64,000 nt of DNA from Prosthecobacter fusiformis. Its GTDB lineage: Bacteria; Verrucomicrobiota; Verrucomicrobiia; Verrucomicrobiales; Verrucomicrobiaceae. Positions 44,745 through 53,893 of the stretch are shown one piece after another; the stretch's first letter is position 1; the number at the start of each line of letters is the position of its first letter. A program made the position numbers and the translations under genes. The notes under the pieces were generated by a model. That model saw only the letters and a program-made list of their open reading frames with translations. It was not told where the DNA came from and did no database searches. The stretch is taken from assembly GCF_004364345.1 (NCBI RefSeq), contig NZ_SOCA01000001.1:310001-374000 (forward strand), in the 5' to 3' direction.

Positions 44745-46337
44745 ATGAAACCAGCCTCTGTCCTGCTGTCACTTCTGCTCTCACTCCAGCCTTCTTTTGC
44801 TGCACCGCAGCAGCCTAACATCGTCGTCATCCTGGTGGATGACATGGGCTTTTCTGATCTCGGCTGTTATGGCTCTGAGATTCCCACGCCGAACCTGGAT
44901 GCGCTCGGAGCCGGAGGCGTCAAGTTCACCCAGTTTTACAATACCGGGCGCTGCTGCCCTACCCGGGCCTCACTTCTCACCGGCCTCTACCCGCATCAGG
45001 CAGGCGTCGGTCACATGACAGAGGACAAAGGCGTCCCCGGGTACCAGGGACGGCTCAATGACTCCTGTGTGACCATTGCTGAAGTTTTGAAACCCGCCGG
45101 TTACTTCACCGCCATGTCCGGTAAATGGCATGTCGGCCAGAACCTGGGCGTGACCCCCTGGGGCCGTGGATTTGACCGCAGTCTCAATGCGGCAGCAGGC
45201 GGCTTTTACTTTCCCGAATCTCCCAAAGCGAAGCTTTTTCTCAATGGCGAAGAGATCGCCAATGAAGATGCCCGCCTGCCAAAGAACTGGTACAGTACCG
45301 ACCTCTGGACCACCTTCGGCCTGAAGTTCATTGATGAGGCCCTGGCGGAAAAGAAACCTTTCTACCTTCACCTCTGCCACAATGCACCGCATTTTCCCCT
45401 CCAGGTTCCGGCGGAGGAAATCGCCAAATTTCGCGGCCGTTATAAAACCGGCTGGGGAGCAGTCCGCGATGCCCGTTATGCCAGGCAGCAGAAAATGGGT
45501 TTGATTGACCAGAACTGGCCCAAAGCCCCCCGCCCCAAAGAGGTGCAACCCTGGGTCAACGTATCCGCCGAAGAAAAGGACCGCTTTGATCACCTCATGG
45601 CCACTTATGCAGCAACCGTCCATCGCATGGACAAGGCCGTCGGCGATCTGGTTTCCGGCCTGAAAGATCGCGGTGTCTTCGAAAATACGCTCATCCTTTT
45701 CATGAGCGACAATGGCGGCAATGCCGAAGCCGGCCCCATGGGGAAAACCGATGGAGATCCCTCCACCGCCGGTTCCTCCTGGTTCTGTGGCATGAGCTGG
45801 GCCTTTGCCGAAAATACCCCTTTCCGTCTCTTCAAACACTATAACCACGAAGGCGGCATCGCCACCCCGCTCATCGCCCATTGGCCCCAGGGCATCACCG
45901 CCAAAGGCGAATGGCGCACTCAACCAGGGCATCTGGTGGACATCATGGCCACCTGTGTGGAAGTCGGCCAGGCTTCCTATCCTGCTGCCTTCAAAGGCAA
46001 GCCGGTCACCCCGATGGAAGGGAAAAGCCTCATCCCAGCCTTTGCCAACCATCCTATCGAACGTAGCGCACTCTACTGGGAGCATGAAGGCAATGCCGCA
46101 GTGAGAGTCGGCGATCTGAAGCTCGTACGCCAGGGTCGTGAAAGTGCGTGGGAGCTTTACGATCTCAAGACAGACCGCACAGAGCAGCAGAATCTGGCCG
46201 CCGCCCAGCCGGAAAAAGTCGCTGAACTGGCAGCCAACTGGGATGCCTGGGCCGTGCGCGCAGAGGTCAAACCTTACCCGGCCAGGGAAGGCAAAAAGAA
46301 AGGCCGGGGCAAGAAGAAGGCTGCTGCGAAAAATTGA
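44745..46337 (+). CDS. Secreted arylsulfatase (Cys-type, C-C-P-T-R) with lysine-rich tail
   Basis: Type I sulfatase of 530 residues. Signal peptide 1-20; VILVDDMGFSDLGCYG binds metal; Cys70 of GRCCPTRASLLTGLYPHQAG is the formylglycine precursor (Cys71 is the variable position); MSGKWHVGQN and FMSDNGGNAEAGPMG follow. The NHEGGIATPLIAHWP stretch and the LYDLKTDRTEQQNLA end are typical of atsA/BetC-like arylsulfatases. The last 15 or so residues are strongly basic (KKKGRGKKKAAAKN), outside the fold. Stop is 14 bases before the next sulfatase start, so the two are translationally close. Confidence 0.93.
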   Translation: MKPASVLLSLLLSLQPSFAAPQQPNIVVILVDDMGFSDLGCYGSEIPTPNLDALGAGGVKFTQFYNTGRCCPTRASLLTGLYPHQAGVGHMTEDKGVPGYQGRLNDSCVTIAEVLKPAGYFTAMSGKWHVGQNLGVTPWGRGFDRSLNAAAGGFYFPESPKAKLFLNGEEIANEDARLPKNWYSTDLWTTFGLKFIDEALAEKKPFYLHLCHNAPHFPLQVPAEEIAKFRGRYKTGWGAVRDARYARQQKMGLIDQNWPKAPRPKEVQPWVNVSAEEKDRFDHLMATYAATVHRMDKAVGDLVSGLKDRGVFENTLILFMSDNGGNAEAGPMGKTDGDPSTAGSSWFCGMSWAFAENTPFRLFKHYNHEGGIATPLIAHWPQGITAKGEWRTQPGHLVDIMATCVEVGQASYPAAFKGKPVTPMEGKSLIPAFANHPIERSALYWEHEGNAAVRVGDLKLVRQGRESAWELYDLKTDRTEQQNLAAAQPEKVAELAANWDAWAVRAEVKPYPAREGKKKGRGKKKAAAKN

Positions 46338-46351
46338 GACACGGCATCGCC

Positions 46352-47809
46352 ATGAAACACCTTTGGTTATTCCTCATCCTTTCCTCCCTCCTCCTCGGCA
46401 CCCCGTCTTCTGCCGCTGAGCGTCCAAACATCGTCATGATTTTCATTGATGACATGGGCTGGGGAGACTTCTCCTGCTTTGGCAATCCGGATGCGCAAAC
46501 CCCGAACGTGGATCGCCTCGCCTCCGAGGGCATACGCTTCTCCCAGTTTTATGTCAACTCGCCCATCTGTTCCCCCTCACGCTGCGCCCTCACCACCGGT
46601 CAGTATCCACAGCGCTGGCGCATCACCTCATTCCTGAACAATCGCGCGGACAATGAACGGCGCGGCGTCGCCCAGTGGCTGGATCCAAAGGCCCCCACAC
46701 TGGCCCGCGCCCTCCAGCAGCACGGTTATGCCACCGGCCATTTTGGCAAATGGCATCTCGGTGGTCAGCGGGATGTGGATGATGCCCCACCCATCACCGC
46801 CTACGGCTTTGATGAAAGCCTAACCAACTTCGAAGGCATGGGCCCAAAACTCCTGCCCCTCACCATGAAACCCGGTGATACGGAACCCGGCAAGATTTGG
46901 GCCGATGCCGAACGTCTGGGCCAGCCCGTAACGTGGATGCAGCGTTCAGAGATCACCACGGGATTCATCACTGCCGCCATCCCTTTCATGGACAAGGCCG
47001 CCAGGCAGAAAAAGCCCTTTTATATCAACCTATGGCCAGATGATGTACACGGCCCCTGGTGCCCCCCCGTGGACCAATGGGCGGATGGAAAGCGCGGCTT
47101 ATACCTCTCCGTCCTTCAGTCCATGGACCGTCAGTTCGGCCTCTTGTTTGATCATATCCGTCGCGATCCAGACCTTCGTGAAAACACCCTCATCCTGATC
47201 TGCTCCGATAACGGACCCGAGATCGGCGTCGGCAGTGCAGGCCCCTTTCGCGGTTTTAAAACCACCCTTTATGAAGGCGGCACACGTTCTCCGCTCATCG
47301 TCTGGAGCCCTGGCCTCATCGCCAAAGACAAAGCTGGAACTCATAACACAACCTCCGTCTTCGCCGCCTTTGACCTCGTTCCCTCCTTGCTGAAAATCGC
47401 AGGCACCTCACCACTTGCCGATGTCACGCTGGATGGAGAAGACCTATCCGCCACCTTGCTTGGAAAAGGCACAGCCTCCCGCTCCGCACCGCTCTTCTGG
47501 CGGCGGCCCCCGGACCGTAAAACCGTCAACCCCACCCTCAAAGAACGCCTGCCAGACCTCGCCATGCGCGAGGGAGACTGGAAACTCCTCTGTGAATACG
47601 ACGGCACCCTGCCCCAGCTCTATGATCTGGCCAAAGATCCTGGCGAAACCACCAACCTCGCCAGCCAGCATCCAGACGTGGTCAAACGCCTGACCCTGTC
47701 CCTCCTCTCCTGGCACCGGTCCATGCCTCCTGACAACGGTCCCCAGTTAGCAACGGCTAAGCCAGCTAAAAAATCCCCGTCATCGCCTGCAAACCGTCAG
47801 CAGAAATAG
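46352..47809 (+). CDS. Secreted sulfatase (Cys-type, C-S-P-S-R)
   Basis: Type I sulfatase of 485 residues from ATG 46352 (an in-frame TTG at 46334 overlaps the previous stop and would spoil the signal peptide). Signal 1-21; MIFIDDMGWGDFSCFG; Cys73 in PICSPSRCALTTGQYPQRW; HFGKWHLGGQ; NLWPDDVHGPW; LICSDNGPEIGVG. The C-terminal tail (about 460-485) is Lys/Pro/Ser-rich but less basic than those of its neighbours. It ends 14 bases before the stop of the convergent sulfatase at 47823. Confidence 0.93.
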   Translation: MKHLWLFLILSSLLLGTPSSAAERPNIVMIFIDDMGWGDFSCFGNPDAQTPNVDRLASEGIRFSQFYVNSPICSPSRCALTTGQYPQRWRITSFLNNRADNERRGVAQWLDPKAPTLARALQQHGYATGHFGKWHLGGQRDVDDAPPITAYGFDESLTNFEGMGPKLLPLTMKPGDTEPGKIWADAERLGQPVTWMQRSEITTGFITAAIPFMDKAARQKKPFYINLWPDDVHGPWCPPVDQWADGKRGLYLSVLQSMDRQFGLLFDHIRRDPDLRENTLILICSDNGPEIGVGSAGPFRGFKTTLYEGGTRSPLIVWSPGLIAKDKAGTHNTTSVFAAFDLVPSLLKIAGTSPLADVTLDGEDLSATLLGKGTASRSAPLFWRRPPDRKTVNPTLKERLPDLAMREGDWKLLCEYDGTLPQLYDLAKDPGETTNLASQHPDVVKRLTLSLLSWHRSMPPDNGPQLATAKPAKKSPSSPANRQQK

Positions 47810-47822
47810 ATTCAGCATGCCT

Positions 47823-49358
47823 TCACTTCTTCGCCTTCTTCCCCTTCCCCTTTTTGGCGGCAGGCGCTGGGGGTGGCGGCAGTCCATCATCCGGCTGGTT
47901 GGAGAAGCGCCAGGGGTCATGCAGGCGGCGCATCTCACTCAGCAGCAGCGCTTCCATCTCGGCCAGCTTGTTCGCATGAGCGGGATCTTTGGCCAGATTA
48001 GTCTGCGCCGGAGTCGGCTTCACACCGCTCAGCGCGGTTACTTTGGGATCATGATGCTCGGCGATGAGTTCATCGGGATTATCCTTCAGATTGAAAAGCT
48101 GGGTCTCATTCACAGAGCCATCAGCCGCTTCATACTTCGTCAGTTTCCAGTCACCCTGCTTCACACATCTCATGCCCGGTTTGCCGCCGCCACTGTAAGC
48201 TCCGTAAAGGACATCTCGGACAGTCGTCTTTTCACCCGCAAGCACAGGCTTAAAGCTGATGCCTTCATTGGTTTCCGGTGCAGGGATATTGGCCAGATCA
48301 CAAAGAGTGGCCAGGATGTCCATCAAGTAGATGTTTCCATCCACACGCGAGCCAGCCTTGATGCCTGGCCCCTTAACAATGAATGGAACACGCCAGGTAT
48401 GCTGGTAGAGGTTTTGTTTCCCCATCAGTCCATGCCGACCGATGGAGATGCCGTGGTCTGCCGTATAGATGATGTAGGTATTGTCCAGCTCGCCCATTTC
48501 CTCCAGCTTCTTCAGCACCCGGCCGATCTGGATGTCGATGTTCTCACTGCACGCATACTCCCGGCCGATTTCATTGCGGATGCTCGCCTCGTCCCGGTGA
48601 CGCCACACGCCGCTCACATCCACTTCATCCCGCACATCCAGGTGCGTGTTGTCAAAGGGATGTCCCGGCAGGTAGTTCGCAGGCAGCTTCGGCTGCTTCG
48701 CATGCAAAGAGGGCTGGGTATTGGGATCGGTATGGTTTGTGGCACCGTATTTGGCCAGCAGCTCAGGCCTACCGTCCCGGGTGTCATGCGGATGAGAGAA
48801 CCCATAGTAAATGAGGAAGGGCTGCGTATCCTTCGCGGCCTCGCGGTCCACCAGATACTTCAGCACCTGCTGCGCATGCCACCCACTGCCACTTTCTTCA
48901 TCACCACCCCGCTTCACGGCATCATGGCGCACGGTGAAAAGCTTGTTAGCAGCCTCATAGCTGTTGCCCATTTTGCAGGTGCGCATGGTGGCATAACCGG
49001 CACGGTTGAAGACCGCCGGGATGGTCTGCTGCTCCAGCGCCGGCGGGCAGCGCTCCGCAGCCCAAGGCGCAATCGGCAGATGCCATACCGTGCGTCCACT
49101 CATGATCATGTGGCGGGAGGGAGTGCAGACCGCCCCGCTAAAAGAACCCATGTGATACGCCCCGGTGAAGACCATCCCTTCAGCCGCCAGACGATCCAGA
49201 TTCGGAGTCTCCAGTGGCGAAGTGGGATCGTAGGTCTTCAGGTCAAAAGGCGACTGGTCATCGGCCAGGATGAACAGAATGTTTGGCATCCGGTTGTCCA
49301 TCGCAAAAGTCGGAGACCCGATGAACAGGGCGGTGAGAAGAAACAAAAAGGCTTTCAT
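47823..49358 (-). CDS. Secreted sulfatase (Cys-type, C-T-P-S-R) with lysine-rich tail
   Basis: Type I sulfatase of 511 residues; ATG 49358 gives a signal peptide (1-19), while the longer frame to 49403 has no signal. Metal motif FILADDQSPFDL, formylglycine site Cys78 in AVCTPSRHMIMSGR. Other motifs: FLIYYGFSHPHDTRDG, IIYTADHGISIGRHGL and GKQNLYQHTWRVPFIVKGPG, of the choline-sulfatase/iduronate-sulfatase-like branch. The last ten residues, KKGKGKKAKK, form a basic tail. It ends the catabolic region and is divergent from asnS. Confidence 0.93.
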   Translation of the reverse strand: MKAFLFLLTALFIGSPTFAMDNRMPNILFILADDQSPFDLKTYDPTSPLETPNLDRLAAEGMVFTGAYHMGSFSGAVCTPSRHMIMSGRTVWHLPIAPWAAERCPPALEQQTIPAVFNRAGYATMRTCKMGNSYEAANKLFTVRHDAVKRGGDEESGSGWHAQQVLKYLVDREAAKDTQPFLIYYGFSHPHDTRDGRPELLAKYGATNHTDPNTQPSLHAKQPKLPANYLPGHPFDNTHLDVRDEVDVSGVWRHRDEASIRNEIGREYACSENIDIQIGRVLKKLEEMGELDNTYIIYTADHGISIGRHGLMGKQNLYQHTWRVPFIVKGPGIKAGSRVDGNIYLMDILATLCDLANIPAPETNEGISFKPVLAGEKTTVRDVLYGAYSGGGKPGMRCVKQGDWKLTKYEAADGSVNETQLFNLKDNPDELIAEHHDPKVTALSGVKPTPAQTNLAKDPAHANKLAEMEALLLSEMRRLHDPWRFSNQPDDGLPPPPAPAAKKGKGKKAKK

Positions 49359-49517
49359 AAACGAGGCTGGAAACATCACCCACGCAGCAGCAGTGGGCGG
49401 CACAAGGAAACGATTAGAAAAGGTCCAGCTTTCAGATTTGTGGTTCTTGAACGGTCAGGGGCAAACCAGTCGTCTCCGCCCCTTGCCCGCCGCGTTTCCC
49501 GCATCCATAAATGCACC

Positions 49518-50879
49518 ATGCCAGAAACGTTGCGCCACATCCTTGCCTCTGAATCCCCCCGTAGCTCCATCACTGTCCGTGGCTGGGTGCGGACCAAGCG
49601 GGAGTCCAAATCCTGCGCTTTCCTGGAGATCACGGACGGCTCCTGCTTCCGGGGATTGCAGGTGGTGGTGGATGCCGCCCTGCCTTCCGCTTCGTTGCTC
49701 TCCAGCGTATTGACGGGGGCTTCCGTTGAGGTCATTGGGGATCTCATTGCTTCCCCTGCCGCAGGACAAAAATGGGAGCTCCAAGCCACGGAACTCAAAT
49801 TGCTTGGTGAAGCCGATGCGACTTACCCTCTGCAAAAAAAAGGCCACACGCCTGAGTTCCTGCGCACCATCGCCCATCTGCGTCCGCGCACGAACCTCTT
49901 TGGCAATGTCTTCCGCGTGCGCAGCCGCATGGCCTTTGCCGTGCACCGTTTCTTCCAGGAGCGCGGTTTCTTTTACGTCCACACGCCCATCATCACCTCC
50001 AGTGACTGTGAGGGTGCAGGCGAGCTTTTCCGTGTAACGACTCTCAAGCAAGGTGCACCGGCCAAACCTGAAGACGACTTCTTTGGCCGCCCCACTTACC
50101 TGACCGTCAGCGGTCAGCTCCAGGGGGAAACCTTCGCCTGTGCACTGGGAAACATCTATACTTTTGGCCCCACCTTCCGTGCGGAAAACAGCAACACCGC
50201 ACGCCATGCGGCGGAGTTTTGGATGATCGAGCCTGAGATGGCCTTTTATGATCTCTTTGCCGACATGACCCTGGCTGAGGAGCATGTGAAGTACTTGGTG
50301 GATGCCATGCTGACCGAATGCCCTGAGGAGCTGGAATTCTTCAACAAATTCGTGGACAAAGAATTGGTTAACCGCCTTCAGCAGACCTTGGAAAAGCCTT
50401 TTGAACGCATCAGCTATACGGAGGCCGTAGATCTGCTGTTAAAATCCGGCCGCAGCTTTGAGCATCCCGTTGTCTGGGGCGAGGGCCTGCAAACAGAGCA
50501 TGAGCGCTACATCGCCGAGCAGCATGTGCGCGGTCCGGTGACGATCTACAACTACCCGAAATCCATCAAGCCCTTTTACATGCGTCAGAATGAGGATGGG
50601 AAAACGGTGGCCGCCATGGACCTGCTCGTACCCGGCATTGGTGAAATCATTGGCGGCAGCCAGCGTGAGGAGCGCCTGGATGTCCTGCGCGCCGCCATGA
50701 AGGACCACAATCTGAGCGAGGAAGACTATCAATGGTATGTGGACCTGCGCCGGTATGGCAGCGTGCCGCATGCAGGATTCGGTCTCGGGTTTGAGCGCCT
50801 GCTGATGTTTGTCACCGGGGTGAGCAATATCCGTGATGTGATTCCCTTTGCACGGACGCCTGGCCATGCGGCGTATTAG
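49518..50879 (+). CDS. asnS: Asparaginyl-tRNA synthetase
   Basis: Cytoplasmic class IIb aminoacyl-tRNA synthetase that charges tRNA-Asn. 453 residues from ATG 49518; the frame is open far upstream (to 47817) but that part is antisense to the sulfatase. N-terminal OB-fold anticodon domain: [20 protein letters not shown] and ITDGSC. Catalytic motifs: motif 1 region [21 protein letters not shown], motif 2 [20 protein letters not shown] and motif 3 [17 protein letters not shown]. The AsnRS-specific pattern (not AspRS) is supported by overall length and the lack of the bacterial AspRS GAD insertion. Followed closely by the DsbD N-domain gene, 7 bases after the stop. Confidence 0.95.
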   Translation: MPETLRHILASESPRSSITVRGWVRTKRESKSCAFLEITDGSCFRGLQVVVDAALPSASLLSSVLTGASVEVIGDLIASPAAGQKWELQATELKLLGEADATYPLQKKGHTPEFLRTIAHLRPRTNLFGNVFRVRSRMAFAVHRFFQERGFFYVHTPIITSSDCEGAGELFRVTTLKQGAPAKPEDDFFGRPTYLTVSGQLQGETFACALGNIYTFGPTFRAENSNTARHAAEFWMIEPEMAFYDLFADMTLAEEHVKYLVDAMLTECPEELEFFNKFVDKELVNRLQQTLEKPFERISYTEAVDLLLKSGRSFEHPVVWGEGLQTEHERYIAEQHVRGPVTIYNYPKSIKPFYMRQNEDGKTVAAMDLLVPGIGEIIGGSQREERLDVLRAAMKDHNLSEEDYQWYVDLRRYGSVPHAGFGLGFERLLMFVTGVSNIRDVIPFARTPGHAAY

Positions 50880-50886
50880 AAAAAGA

Positions 50887-51825
50887 ATGTTTATGACCGA
50901 TCCGGGAAAAGTGTGCAGTGTTCAGGGCTCGGTCCTCAATTTACCAGGACTGTGGACCATCATCATCCTGCTGCTTGCCTCGCTGGATACGGCAACGGCA
51001 CAGACGGGACTCACCCTTCAACTGGTGCCTGAGACGAGCGCGATTGTGCCCGGCCAGCCCTTCCGGGTGGGGCTTTTCATTCAGCATGATCCCGGCTGGC
51101 ATACCTACTGGCGGCAGCCTGGCATTGTTGGGGTGCCCACCAGCATCGCCTGGGATCTGCCAGCAGGGTTTAAAGCCGGTGAACTGGAATTTCCCGAGCC
51201 TGAAAGTGTGCTCATGTTCCGCATCAAGGCACAGGGCTATGAGCGGGACGTGCTGCTACAGACCGTGATCACCGCACCCACCGATGTGCCGCCCGGAAAG
51301 ATCATTTCGCTCAAAGGCAAAGCCACCTGGATGTGCTGCGGGAATACCTGTCATCCGGGTCATCAGGAGATATCGCTCACCATGCCGGTAGCCACTGAGG
51401 CTCAGCCGGATACACAATGGCAGCCTCTTTTTGAAAAGGAACGGTCCGTCTATGCCCGGCCCAGCACCGCATGGACTGCCAGTGCGGAGGAAGAGGGGCT
51501 GAAGGTGACACTCATCCTCACCCCTGGACCCGGAGCACGTCCCTTCACCCCGGATGAAAAAGTGATCTTTTTTACGGATGACGGCTGGATCAACAGTGAT
51601 GAACCGCAGCCGCAAAAACTGTCCTCGGAGGGTAGCTTAACCCTATCTTTAACTAGGGCGGACGTATTCTTGGGAAAGGTCGTCCCTGAGAAGTTGAACG
51701 GTATCGTCCAGCGAGACGGAGGCTGGAATGAAAAGGAACACTGGCGAAGCCTGATCGTCACTCCAAAATTAAAACGTCACTTAGTCAAGAATCTAGACAG
51801 CCAACAACCAGACGAGAAACGATGA
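50887..51825 (+). CDS. Exported DsbD N-terminal-domain-like protein (stand-alone)
   Basis: 312 residues from ATG 50887 (or 50893); a start at 50848 would overlap asnS and is less likely. A signal/anchor (LPGLWTIIILLLASLDTATA) precedes a domain like the periplasmic N-domain of thiol:disulfide reductase DsbD: GWHTYWRQPGIVGVPTSIAW, FPEPESVLMFRIKAQGY and the cysteine motif WMCCGNTCHPGHQEI with three Cys. The transmembrane and thioredoxin parts of full DsbD are absent, so this is a single exported module whose electron donor is elsewhere. The C-terminal part (about 180-312) may be a second immunoglobulin-like domain. Confidence 0.82.
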   Translation: MFMTDPGKVCSVQGSVLNLPGLWTIIILLLASLDTATAQTGLTLQLVPETSAIVPGQPFRVGLFIQHDPGWHTYWRQPGIVGVPTSIAWDLPAGFKAGELEFPEPESVLMFRIKAQGYERDVLLQTVITAPTDVPPGKIISLKGKATWMCCGNTCHPGHQEISLTMPVATEAQPDTQWQPLFEKERSVYARPSTAWTASAEEEGLKVTLILTPGPGARPFTPDEKVIFFTDDGWINSDEPQPQKLSSEGSLTLSLTRADVFLGKVVPEKLNGIVQRDGGWNEKEHWRSLIVTPKLKRHLVKNLDSQQPDEKR

Positions 51826-51925
51826 TCTCGAGACCATTCTAAATACTTGCCTTGCTTAGGAATATCATTTCACATTTTAAGAAAAAAAGTTTGTCCCGAT
51901 AAGAATCCACATTGTTAAATCCGGC

Positions 51926-53893
51926 ATGGCTGAGGGAATGCATTCATTTTCAAGCAACTATCGCAAATACCGCTATGTGATTCCTTATGGCGTGGCGGGA
52001 GTATTGTTATGCACCGTAGCAACCGCCCAGGAGGTTGAAGACTTCCGACCTTCAACCCTTAAAAACCTTTCACTGGATCAACTGGTGGATGTGGAAATCA
52101 CCTCTGTCTCCCGCCGCCCAGAACCTTTATTGAAGGCTTCAAGCGCCATTGACGTGCTAACTTCGGAAGAGATTCGCCGTTCGGGTGCCACCAACCTGCC
52201 AGATGCGTTGAGGCTGGCCACAGGCCTGCATGTCGCCCAGTTTGACGGGCATAGCTGGGCCATATCCGCCCGTGGATTCAATTCTACCACGGCCAATAAG
52301 TTGCAGGTTCTCATGGATGGTCGCAGCCTCTATACTCCCCTGTATGCAGGGGTATTCTGGGATGTACAGCATACCTTTCTTCCTGACATTGAGCAGATCG
52401 AGGTTATACGCGGACCCGGAGCCACCCTCTGGGGAGCAAACGCCGTGAATGGTGTGATTAATATCCGAACTAAAACGGCGCAGGAAACCCAGGGCTGGAT
52501 GATGCAGGGAGGCCGTGGCACTGAGGAAAATGGCTTCGGCGGCATTCGGTATGGAGGCAAGATCGGCGACAGCACTTATTACCGGGCATATGTCACCACA
52601 CTAAACCGTGACAGTCTCTCACTGGAGCTGAATGGTGACGATTCCCTGGACGAATACGCCCTGACCAAGGGCGGATTCCGGATGGACTCCGAACTGACTT
52701 CAACTGACACCCTGACACTCCAGGGCGATCTCTATACTGGCCGCTTTGGCCAGGTCGTCGGAGATGACATCGAAGTAGGCGGCGGCAATATGATCATTCG
52801 CTGGAACCATGAAATCTCCAACGACGAGAGTTTCTGGCTCCAGGCCTATTATGACCGGACTTACCGGTTGGTGCCCGGCTCAGCGGAGGAGACCCGCAAC
52901 AGCTATGACATCGAGATGCAGCATAGCAAGAAGCTGACGCCAAGGCAGCATCTCATTTGGGGCCTGAATGCACGTGCCTCGGAGGATCAGATCGGTGAGC
53001 AAGCCGCGGGGGCGGCATTCCTCCCGGCCAATGAAACTCTCTACCTTTTCAGCGGCTACTTGCAGGATGATATTCAGGTATTGCCTGACCTGCTGATGGT
53101 CACACTCGGCTCCAAGTTTGAATACAACAGTTTCAGCGGTTTTGAATACCAGCCCAGCCTGCGCTTTGCCCTGACTCCAACCGAACGGCAGACCTTTTGG
53201 GGCTCAGTCGCCAGAGCCGTGCGCACCCCTTCACGGATTGACCAGGATGTCTATATTCCCAACCCGCAGATTTCCCCGGCTATACTGCGCAATAACCGGG
53301 ATTTTGATTCTGAAGTCCTGATCGCTTATGAACTGGGCCACAGGGCCAAATGGAGCCGCAGTGTAACGACTGACCTCGCCCTCTTTTATAACGACTATGA
53401 CAAAGTCCGCAGCATAGAGACCGTCGGTTCCCCACCGACTCACTATGTCTTCGCAAACGGTGTTGCAGGGGAAACATACGGGGCTGAACTGGATGTGAAA
53501 TGGCAGCCTACCCGCTGGTGGCAGCTCGGCCTGGGTTATACCATCATGCAGACAAATCTGCGCACCGAGCCCGGCAGCACGGATCCCACCGAAGGCAGCG
53601 GCGAGTTCAATGACCCGAACCATATTCTGGTTATTCGTTCCTCCATGGACCTGCCAGGAAACGTGGAACTGGATGCCACCTTCAGGCATGTTGACGAACT
53701 GCAGCAGACAGCTCTCTCAAACACTCCCGCTTATTCCACCGTGGACATTCGTCTGGCCTGGCGGCCAACCAATGACCTGGAACTGGCCATCGTTGGCCGC
53801 AACCTGCTGGATGCCAGCCATACAGAATTTCGGCGCAATGCCACCCGTGAGATTGGGCGCAGTGTTTATTTCATGGCCACATGGAGTTTCTAA
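51926..53893 (+). CDS. TonB-dependent receptor
   Basis: Outer-membrane beta-barrel receptor of 655 residues that takes up a bulky ligand with energy from TonB. Signal peptide about 1-33 (IPYGVAGVLLCTVATAQ). The plug domain starts with LKNLSLDQLVDVEITSVSRR, then RRSGATNLPDALRLATGLHV, ARGFNSTTANKLQVLMDGRS and IEQIEVIRGPGATLWGANAV. The barrel ends with the typical aromatic terminus VYFMATWSF. Its stop overlaps the YfiR start by 13 bases, so the receptor, YfiR and the histidine kinase form one operon. The ligand is unknown; this kind of short receptor is often linked to signalling. Confidence 0.94.
   Translation: MAEGMHSFSSNYRKYRYVIPYGVAGVLLCTVATAQEVEDFRPSTLKNLSLDQLVDVEITSVSRRPEPLLKASSAIDVLTSEEIRRSGATNLPDALRLATGLHVAQFDGHSWAISARGFNSTTANKLQVLMDGRSLYTPLYAGVFWDVQHTFLPDIEQIEVIRGPGATLWGANAVNGVINIRTKTAQETQGWMMQGGRGTEENGFGGIRYGGKIGDSTYYRAYVTTLNRDSLSLELNGDDSLDEYALTKGGFRMDSELTSTDTLTLQGDLYTGRFGQVVGDDIEVGGGNMIIRWNHEISNDESFWLQAYYDRTYRLVPGSAEETRNSYDIEMQHSKKLTPRQHLIWGLNARASEDQIGEQAAGAAFLPANETLYLFSGYLQDDIQVLPDLLMVTLGSKFEYNSFSGFEYQPSLRFALTPTERQTFWGSVARAVRTPSRIDQDVYIPNPQISPAILRNNRDFDSEVLIAYELGHRAKWSRSVTTDLALFYNDYDKVRSIETVGSPPTHYVFANGVAGETYGAELDVKWQPTRWWQLGLGYTIMQTNLRTEPGSTDPTEGSGEFNDPNHILVIRSSMDLPGNVELDATFRHVDELQQTALSNTPAYSTVDIRLAWRPTNDLELAIVGRNLLDASHTEFRRNATREIGRSVYFMATWSF

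Noticed and set aside
47817-49517. Long upstream extension (567 codons) of the asnS frame
   Set aside because: Antisense to the sulfatase at 47823-49358 and without similarity to synthetases; asnS starts at 49518.
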